Assembly (NCBI GenBank): GCA_021827225.1
Contig: JAKAXG010000088.1
Location: 1-10,297 of the forward strand
Length of the DNA: 10,297 nt
Direction of reading: 5' to 3'
From: Actinomycetes bacterium
Lineage (GTDB): Bacteria; Actinomycetota; Acidimicrobiia; Acidimicrobiales; Palsa-688
The notes beneath the pieces are model-generated. The model saw only the letters and a list, made by a program, of their open reading frames with translations, had not been told where the DNA came from and searched no databases. The position numbers and the translations under genes were made by a program. Positions 5,972 through 10,297 of this stretch are shown piece by piece. Within the stretch, counting starts at the first letter, position 1; each line of letters opens with the position of its first letter.

Positions 5972-7135
5972 TCAGCTGTCCGCCGTGCCGGCGTAGGTGC
6001 GGCCCTTCCAGGCCGCCCCGCGGCCCCGGCGGTGGCGCCGGGCCGAGTCGACGGTCATGGCTCCGTACAGGGCGGCGGCCGCCGGGAGGGTCAGGCTCCA
6101 CGCGGCCGGGATGCGGTAGTAGAGGGCCATGGGCAGGTAGCTGGCGGTCATGAGGATCTGGGCGCACAGCCCGGCGCCGGCCACCAGCGGATCGCCGGCG
6201 GCGGCCCCGGCGACGAGCACCACCAGCGGCCCCAGGTAGATGATCGTCAGGCCCGCCACCGTCCCGGCCAGCGCCAGCGGTGAGTACCTGAGCTGGGTGT
6301 ATGCGCTGCGGGCCACCATGTCCCACAGGTCGGCGAGCCGCGGGTAGGGGCGGAGGCTGGCCACGTCGTCGGCGTAGCCCAGCCAGGTGCTCCCGCCGGA
6401 GCGCTTCACCGCCCGGCCCAGGGCCACGTCGTCGATGACGGCCCCGGAGATGGCCTCGATCCCGCCGGCCCTGCGGAGGGCGTCGGCCCGCAAGAGCATG
6501 CAGCCCCCCGCCGCGCCGGCGGTCCGGGACCGGCGCCTGGCTATGGAGCGGAACGGGTACAGCTGGGAGAAGAAGTAGACGAACGCCGGCACGATCAGCC
6601 GTTCCCACCCGGTCGCGGTGCGTAGCCGGGCCATCAACGACACCAGGTCCCGGTCGGCGGTTACGGCATCGGACACCAGCCGGCGCAGGGAGTCCGGGGG
6701 GTGGTGGATGTCGGCGTCGGTGAAGAGGAAGTACTGGGGGTCGAGTTCCGCCGACGCGGCGTGGACCCCCTGGGCCAGGGCCCAGGTCTTGCCCACCCAT
6801 CCGGGCGGGCGCTCGGCGCCGGTGACCACGGTCAGCGGCAGGGCCCGGCCGGCGGCCCCGGCGGCGGCCACCTCCCTGGTGTCGTCGGCGCTGCAGTCGT
6901 CGACCAGGAACACGGCGGCCCGGCCCGGGTAGTCCTGGGCGGCCAGCGCCGGCATGGTGGCGGCCAGCACCGCGGCCTCGTCGCGGGCCGGCACCACCAC
7001 GGCCACGGAGGGCCAGCCGGGGAGGTCCCGGGCCGGGCCCAGCCGGACGGTGGGCAGCCAGAACAGCCCCCGGAAGGCCAGCAGGTACACCCACACCGCG
7101 GCCGGTACCCACGCCAGGCCCTCCAGGACCGTCAT
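5972..7135 (-). CDS. hpnB: HpnB-type hopanoid-associated family 2 glycosyltransferase
   Basis: A 387-residue membrane-bound glycosyltransferase. One membrane segment lies at the N-terminus (about 5-25) and two or three near the C-terminus (about 286-310, 315-340, 343-360). The GT2 catalytic domain lies between: VAVVVPARDEAAVL (44-57), FLVDDCSADDT (76-86), PPGWVGKTWALAQGV (110-124), FLFTDADIHH with the DxD metal motif (136-145; D140, D142), AGGCMLLRADAL (209-220) and IDDVALGRAVKR (234-245) as the likely acceptor or base region. The run WERLIVPAFVYFFSQLYPFR (177-196), AYTQLRYSPLALAGT and the end TVDSARRHRRGRGAAWKGR match what I know of HpnB, a family often encoded near squalene-hopene cyclase; its exact product is not established. 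ATG at 7135 overlaps the stop of the SRPBCC gene (ATGA), so the two are translationally coupled. No other hopanoid gene is in the window. Confidence 0.9.
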   Translation of the reverse strand: MTVLEGLAWVPAAVWVYLLAFRGLFWLPTVRLGPARDLPGWPSVAVVVPARDEAAVLAATMPALAAQDYPGRAAVFLVDDCSADDTREVAAAGAAGRALPLTVVTGAERPPGWVGKTWALAQGVHAASAELDPQYFLFTDADIHHPPDSLRRLVSDAVTADRDLVSLMARLRTATGWERLIVPAFVYFFSQLYPFRSIARRRSRTAGAAGGCMLLRADALRRAGGIEAISGAVIDDVALGRAVKRSGGSTWLGYADDVASLRPYPRLADLWDMVARSAYTQLRYSPLALAGTVAGLTIIYLGPLVVLVAGAAAGDPLVAGAGLCAQILMTASYLPMALYYRIPAAWSLTLPAAAALYGAMTVDSARRHRRGRGAAWKGRTYAGTADS

Positions 7136-7641
7136 CTCCGGGACCGCACCAAGGAGTCCAGGCGGGTGGCGGCCCGGCGGAACAGGGCGGTGAGGACGGG
7201 GTCGAGGGCCGGTACGACCGGTCTGAGCACGGCGCTGGGTTCGAGGGCGAAAGTCCACTCGAGCGTCGAGTAGGCGCCCTGATCGACCACCCGGTAGTCC
7301 TCGGCCAGGGCGGAGGCGAAGGGGGCGCCGGCCCGGTCCACCCTGAAGCTGTAACGGCCGGCCTCCCTGCCGGGTGCGGGTTCCTCCCAGGCGATGACGG
7401 TCTCCTCGTAGACCACGCCCGCCATCCGGACCCGGCGCCGGCTGCCGGTGCCGTGGGGTGGGGGGGTCAGGTACCGGCCGGCCGAGGAGAAACCGGGGAA
7501 CCACCGGCCCCAGCCGGCCGGTTCGGTGGCGATGGCGGCGAAGAGTTCCGAGGCCGGTTGGGAGAGGATCTCGATGGTGGTGAAGCGGTAAGGGGCGGTC
7601 TCGAGGAAACCGGCATCTACCGGCCGGAGGTCCCAGCGCAT
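7132..7641 (-). CDS. SRPBCC (START/polyketide cyclase-like) family protein
   Basis: A 169-residue protein with the outline of the SRPBCC fold, a small alpha/beta barrel that binds hydrophobic ligands. The first strand and helix are FTTIEILSQPASELFAAIAT (20-39), followed by GWGRWFPGF (43-51) as the usual W-x-x-W-x-P turn, strands at RRVRMAGVVYEETVIAWEEP (69-88), RYSFRV (96-101), AEDYRVV and STLEWTFAL (125-133), and a long C-terminal helix with PVLTALFRRAATRLDSLVR (148-166). No signal peptide is seen. ATG at 7641 was chosen over the open frame reaching 7755, because the longer form would cross the SOS box and begin inside imuA', and because a -10 element lies 7 nt before 7641. It is the first gene of a pair with the hpnB-like gene, with a 4-bp overlap; a lipid-related role is inferred from that context only. 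Confidence 0.87.
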   Translation of the reverse strand: MRWDLRPVDAGFLETAPYRFTTIEILSQPASELFAAIATEPAGWGRWFPGFSSAGRYLTPPPHGTGSRRRVRMAGVVYEETVIAWEEPAPGREAGRYSFRVDRAGAPFASALAEDYRVVDQGAYSTLEWTFALEPSAVLRPVVPALDPVLTALFRRAATRLDSLVRSRR

Positions 7642-7648
7642 CCGGTCA

Positions 7649-7654
7649 AATGTA
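7649..7654 (-). promoter_or_regulatory. -10 element of the SRPBCC-hpnB pair, probably leaderless
   Basis: On the minus strand TACATT ends 7 nt before the ATG at 7641 (TACATT, then TGACCGG, then ATG), placing the transcription start at the start codon. There is no Shine-Dalgarno sequence and no obvious -35. The SOS box at 7695-7712 is 41 bp upstream of this element, so LexA probably does not control this side. Confidence 0.5.
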
Positions 7655-7694
7655 GGGGGCGACCGGGGAGAGGAGCCATCGGGCCCCCTTCCGT

Positions 7695-7712
7695 ATCGAA
7701 CATGTGTTCGAT
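7695..7712. promoter_or_regulatory. LexA-binding SOS box in front of imuA'
   Basis: ATCGAACATGTGTTCGAT is an 18-bp near-perfect palindrome: ATCGAACA and TGTTCGAT pair exactly around a central TG. It contains GAAC-N4-GTTC, the Bacillus/mycobacterial LexA consensus, in its extended form TCGAAC-N4-GTTCGA. It directly abuts the proposed imuA' -10 at 7713-7718, so bound LexA would block the promoter. ImuA'-ImuB cassettes are known SOS genes in mycobacteria. Confidence 0.93.
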
Positions 7713-7718
7713 TAAGCT
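7713..7718 (+). promoter_or_regulatory. -10 element of imuA'-imuB, probably leaderless
   Basis: TAAGCT fits TANNNT and ends 8 nt before the ATG at 7727, directly next to the SOS box. The -35 region (TTCCGT, 7689-7694) is weak. No Shine-Dalgarno sequence is present before the start. Confidence 0.45.
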
Positions 7719-7726
7719 GACCATGG

Positions 7727-8464
7727 ATGGAAGCATCGGTGGCCTCCCTGCGCATCGCCGCCGCTCACGGCCGGCCTCTCACCCCGGCCGGGGCGCGACT
7801 GATGGAGGTGCCGGAGCCGCTGGTGCCCCTTTTCCCCGAAGGGGGGATCCGCAGGGGGATCATCATGGCGGTCGGACCCCTGTCCGGGGGATGCTCGCTG
7901 TCCCTGGCGCTGGCCGGAACGCTCACCGGCCGGGGCGGCTGGGCCGCCGCGGTGGGGATGCCGTCGCTCGGGCTGGTGGCCGCCGCCGAGCTCGGGGTGG
8001 ACCTGCGGCGGCTGGCCCTGGTCCCCGATCCCGGCGGGCACTGGCCGGCGGTGGTGGCGGCCCTGGTGGACGGTTTCGACCTGATCCTCCTCCGGCCCCC
8101 GGCCCGGGTCCGGCCGGCCGATGCCCGCCGGCTGGCGGCGCGGGTCAGGGAGAGGGGAGCCGTGATGGTGGTGGTGGGCACGCCGGGCTGGCCGGAGTCG
8201 GCGGATATCCGGTTGTCCGCCGGCCCGTCGGTGTGGGAGGGCCTCGGTGCCGGGCACGGCCTGCTGCAGGCCCGGCGCATGGAGGTGGTGGCCGCCGGCC
8301 GCCGGATCGGGGGGCGGGAGCGCCGGCGGTGGATATGGCTGCCCGCCCCGGGTGGGGGGCTGGCGGCGGCCGCCGGGGACCCGGTTGCCGGCGGGAGCGC
8401 CGACGTGCGGTTGGAGGCCGTCGATCGGCCGCCGTCCCCGGTTGCCCTGGAGGTGGCCGGATGA
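7727..8464 (+). CDS. imuA': ImuA', accessory subunit of the DnaE2 mutasome
   Basis: A 245-residue RecA-fold-like protein that, in mycobacteria, works with ImuB to let the polymerase DnaE2 carry out mutagenic repair synthesis past DNA damage. PLFPEGGIRRGIIMAVGPL (34-52) is the usual entry to the RecA-like core. The P-loop position reads GPLSGGCS (50-57), lacking the lysine of Walker A, so ATP hydrolysis is unlikely. WAAAVGMPSLGLVAAAELGV (72-91) and LALVPDPGGHWPAVVAALVD (96-115), followed by LLRPPARVRPADARRLAARV (121-140), match what I know of actinobacterial ImuA'. WEGLGAGHGLLQARRMEV (170-187) is the conserved C-terminal strand. ATG at 7727 fits both the -10 element and the family; an ATG at 7723 is in another frame. 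Its stop overlaps the imuB start (ATGA). It is controlled by the SOS box 14 nt upstream. Confidence 0.9.
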   Translation: MEASVASLRIAAAHGRPLTPAGARLMEVPEPLVPLFPEGGIRRGIIMAVGPLSGGCSLSLALAGTLTGRGGWAAAVGMPSLGLVAAAELGVDLRRLALVPDPGGHWPAVVAALVDGFDLILLRPPARVRPADARRLAARVRERGAVMVVVGTPGWPESADIRLSAGPSVWEGLGAGHGLLQARRMEVVAAGRRIGGRERRRWIWLPAPGGGLAAAAGDPVAGGSADVRLEAVDRPPSPVALEVAG

Positions 8465-10077
8465 CCGGTGGTGGCAGGGCGGACCCGGACCGCCCACCCC
8501 GCCTGCTGGTCGCCACGTGGCCGGACTGGCCAGCAGCGGCCGCCGGTTTCCCGCCCGACGTGCCCGCCGCGGTGGTGGCGGCAAACCGGGTGGTGGCGGT
8601 CACGGCCGCCGCCCGCCTCGAGGGGGTCAGGGTCGGACTGCGCCGGCGCGAGGCCCAGAGCCGTTGCCCGGAGCTGGTGGTGGCACCGGCCGATCCGGGC
8701 CGCGACGCCCGGGCCTGGGAGCCGGTGGTGGCCGCGGTCGAGGCCATGGCGCCGGCCGTCGAGGTGTGGGGCCCCGGCGTGCTGGGGCTGGCCACCCGGG
8801 GACCGTCCAGGTACTTCGGCGGGGACCTGGCGCTGGCCGGACGGGTCCGGGAGGTGGCCGAGGCGGCGGCCGGGACACCCGGATGCCGGGTGGGCGTGGC
8901 CGACGGGCGTTTCGCCGCCCTGCTGGCCGCTACGGCGCCCGGACCGGAGCGGGCCGGCGGGGGGGTCCTGATCCTGGACCCGGGATCCAGCCGGTCATGG
9001 CTGGCCCCCCACCCGGTGAGCGCCCTGGGGCCCGGCCACGAGGATCTCTCCGACCTCCTGATCCGCCTCGGAGTGCGCACGCTGGGGGACCTGGCTGCCC
9101 TGCCCGAGGCGGCGGTGCTCGGCCGTTTCGGGACCACCGGAATCGTCGCCCACCGGCTGGCCCGGGGCCTCGACGACCGGCCGGTGCAGGCCCGCACCCC
9201 GCCCCCCGATCTGGCCTGCTCGATGGAGCTCGACCCTCCTGAGCAGCGCGTGGAGGCGGCGGCGTTCATGGCCAAGGCTCTGGCCGACGAGCTCCACTCC
9301 CGCCTGGAGGCGTCCGGGTTGGCGGCCACCCTGGTGGCCATCGAGGTGCAGACCGAGCACGGCGAGAGCCTGATGCGCCGCTGGCGGCACGAGGGGGCCC
9401 TGAGCGCCTCCGCCCTGGCCGAGCGGGCCCGCTGGCAGCTGGACGGATGGCTGTCCGGGGCGGCCACCGGCCGCCCGACCGGCGGCCTGACCCTGCTCAG
9501 GCTCACCCCCGAGGAGGTCCGCCCCGACGCCGGCCGGCAACTGGACCTCTGGGGCGGCCAGGCCGACTCCGACGCCCGGGCGGGCCGGGCCATGGCCCGG
9601 GTGCAGGGAATGCTCGGCCCCGAGGCGGTGGCCACCGCCGTCCTTCAGGGGGGCCGGGGCTTCGCCGAGCAGGTCCGGCTGGTCCCATGGGGGGATGCCC
9701 GCGAGGGGGCCGGGGACGACGCGGTCCCCTCCCGCCTCGACGGCGGCCGGCCGGCCCCATGGCCGGGCCGGCTCTCCAACCCGGCGCCGGCGGTGGTGCA
9801 CCAGCCGCCCCGCCCGGCCGACCTTCTCGACCGGGCCGGGGAACAGGTGCTGGTCAGCGGCCGGGGGGTGATCAGCTCCGGCCCGGCCCTCCTGTCGGTG
9901 GAGGGAGGGGCGGGGGAGAGGGTGGCCGGCTGGGCCGGCCCGTGGCCGCTGGAGGAGCGCTGGTGGGAAGGTGGTGGCCGGCGCCGGGCCCGGCTGCAGG
10001 TGGTCCTGGAGGGCGGGGCCGCCCACCTGGTGTACCGGGAGGCCGGCCGGTGGTGGGTCGAGGCCTCCTACGGCTGA
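8461..10077 (+). CDS. imuB: ImuB, inactive Y-family polymerase-like hub of the DnaE2 mutasome
   Basis: A 538-residue protein that in mycobacteria links DnaE2 and ImuA' to the beta sliding clamp. The polymerase-like part starts at RLLVATWPDWPAAAAGF (14-30), continues through ANRVVAVTAAARLEGVRVGL (41-60) and RRREAQSRCPEL (61-72), and includes PAVEVWGPGVLGLATRGPSR (98-117) and YFGGD (118-122). The acidic residues that active Y-family enzymes carry in the first motif and in the SxDE motif are replaced here (VAT and GPGVLG), so it should not polymerise DNA. A helix-hairpin-helix-like stretch lies at LGVRTLGDLAALPEAAVLGRF (203-223, written in two parts: LGVRTLGDL and AALPEAAVLGRF). QLDLWG (360-365) fits a beta-clamp binding motif. 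The end (WAGPWPLEERWW and LVYREAGRWWVEASYG, 491-538) is the typical ImuB tail. GGAGG at 8449-8453, 7 nt before ATG 8461, and the ATGA overlap with imuA' fix the start. dnaE2 does not follow; the next gene is convergent. Confidence 0.94.
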   Translation: MTGGGRADPDRPPRLLVATWPDWPAAAAGFPPDVPAAVVAANRVVAVTAAARLEGVRVGLRRREAQSRCPELVVAPADPGRDARAWEPVVAAVEAMAPAVEVWGPGVLGLATRGPSRYFGGDLALAGRVREVAEAAAGTPGCRVGVADGRFAALLAATAPGPERAGGGVLILDPGSSRSWLAPHPVSALGPGHEDLSDLLIRLGVRTLGDLAALPEAAVLGRFGTTGIVAHRLARGLDDRPVQARTPPPDLACSMELDPPEQRVEAAAFMAKALADELHSRLEASGLAATLVAIEVQTEHGESLMRRWRHEGALSASALAERARWQLDGWLSGAATGRPTGGLTLLRLTPEEVRPDAGRQLDLWGGQADSDARAGRAMARVQGMLGPEAVATAVLQGGRGFAEQVRLVPWGDAREGAGDDAVPSRLDGGRPAPWPGRLSNPAPAVVHQPPRPADLLDRAGEQVLVSGRGVISSGPALLSVEGGAGERVAGWAGPWPLEERWWEGGGRRRARLQVVLEGGAAHLVYREAGRWWVEASYG

Positions 10078-10089
10078 ACCCTACCGGCG

Positions 10090-10105
10090 GGCCGGTTCCC
10101 CGGCC
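10090..10105. terminator. Small GC hairpin between imuB and the convergent gene
   Basis: GGCCGG (10090-10095) and CCGGCC (10100-10105) pair around TTCC, in the 27-bp gap between two convergent stops. Without a T-run it is only a weak terminator candidate, and GGCCGG is a very common word in this DNA. Confidence 0.25.
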
Positions 10106-10297
10106 TAAGCCTGCGTCTGCTCGGCCGGTGCCACCTGGGCCGGGCCGGCCCCGCCCAGGGTCACCGTCACCGGGGTGGCGCCGACGGTCCGGCGGGCCTG
10201 ACGGGCCGTCCACCAGGCCTGGACCCGGTCGGCGATCACGGTGGAGATGGCGAAGTCGGCTATGCCGGCCAGCACGTCCATCAGGAAGTGGTTGCCG
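10105..10297 (-). CDS. C-terminal end of a PAP2-like membrane phosphatase/phosphotransferase (truncated by window edge)
   Basis: The minus-strand frame open at the right edge gives 63 residues ending at TAG (10107-10105). It begins GNHFLMDVLAGIADFAIST; the spacing H-x-x-x-D (H3, D7) followed by a hydrophobic helix fits the third motif of the PAP2 superfamily, in which this histidine is part of the catalytic site facing the outside of the membrane. The rest (RVQAWWTARQARRTVG and an Ala/Pro/Gln-rich end) looks like a cytoplasmic tail. Members include lipid phosphate phosphatases and inositol or phospholipid phosphotransferases; too little is present to choose. It converges on imuB with a 27-bp gap. 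The bases giving GNHF are within the window but the start is not. Confidence 0.65.
   Translation of the reverse strand, partial: GNHFLMDVLAGIADFAISTVIADRVQAWWTARQARRTVGATPVTVTLGGAGPAQVAPAEQTQA

Noticed and set aside
7723..7725. ATG at 7723 as the imuA' start
   Set aside because: It is in a different frame (giving MDGSIGGLP), not that of the ImuA' protein; ATG 7727 is in frame.
7642..7755. Longer start for the SRPBCC gene
   Set aside because: The extra 38 residues cross the SOS box and the imuA' start, do not fit the fold, and lie upstream of the proposed -10.
7453..8460. A longer imuB reading frame starting at 7453
   Set aside because: The added 336 residues overlap the imuA' gene and the SOS promoter in another frame and are low complexity. 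The ATGA overlap and GGAGG fix the start at 8461.
1..10297. Mobile element, CRISPR array or tRNA anywhere in the window
   Set aside because: No spaced direct repeats, no transposase or integrase-like protein and no tRNA cloverleaf were found by reading both strands.
1..10297. Frequent GGCCGG/CCGGCC words
   Set aside because: They are spread through genes and gaps alike and look like the general word bias of a very GC-rich genome rather than a site family.

Overview
The window is very GC-rich, dense with genes, and reads as a chromosomal segment of an actinobacterium, probably of the Acidimicrobiia or a neighbouring deep lineage (inference). Three signals support this: a mycobacterial-type LexA box (GAAC-N4-GTTC) in front of an imuA'-imuB mutasome cassette, a clear 6C small RNA (two hairpins with C7 loops, an actinobacterial RNA family), and -10 elements lying 6-8 nt before start codons, as in leaderless transcription. 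No transposase, integrase, phage gene, tRNA, rRNA or CRISPR array was seen.

Layout. 1-552 (+) is the C-terminal end of an ABC exporter ATPase. It converges on 568-3099 (-), a large secreted or lipoprotein-like beta-propeller with about eleven Asp-box-like repeats, preceded on the same strand by 3121-3483 (-), a small four-cysteine protein of unknown function. A 106-bp divergent promoter region separates that protein from a MarR-family regulator (3590-4027, +). The 508 bp from 4028 to 4535 are not coding. They hold the 6C RNA (about 4130-4210) with its own promoter, several further strong stem-loops, and the promoter of an ACT-domain malic enzyme (4536-5933, +). Convergent to that enzyme is a translationally coupled pair on the minus strand: an SRPBCC-fold protein (7132-7641) followed by an HpnB-type hopanoid-associated glycosyltransferase (5972-7135). 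An 85-bp divergent region carrying the SOS box leads into imuA' (7727-8464, +) and imuB (8461-10077, +). The end of a PAP2-like membrane phosphatase or phosphotransferase gene enters from the right edge on the minus strand (10105-10297).

How the genes work together. imuA' and imuB are the two accessory subunits of the actinobacterial DnaE2 mutasome. They overlap by ATGA and sit under one LexA site, so they should be expressed on DNA damage. dnaE2 is not directly downstream, so it must be encoded elsewhere. The SRPBCC-hpnB pair points to lipid (hopanoid) or envelope metabolism, but no other hpn gene is visible. The least understood parts are the four-cysteine protein beside MarR and the structured DNA around and after the 6C RNA, including a GGGGGGAT stretch exactly complementary to both 6C loops.
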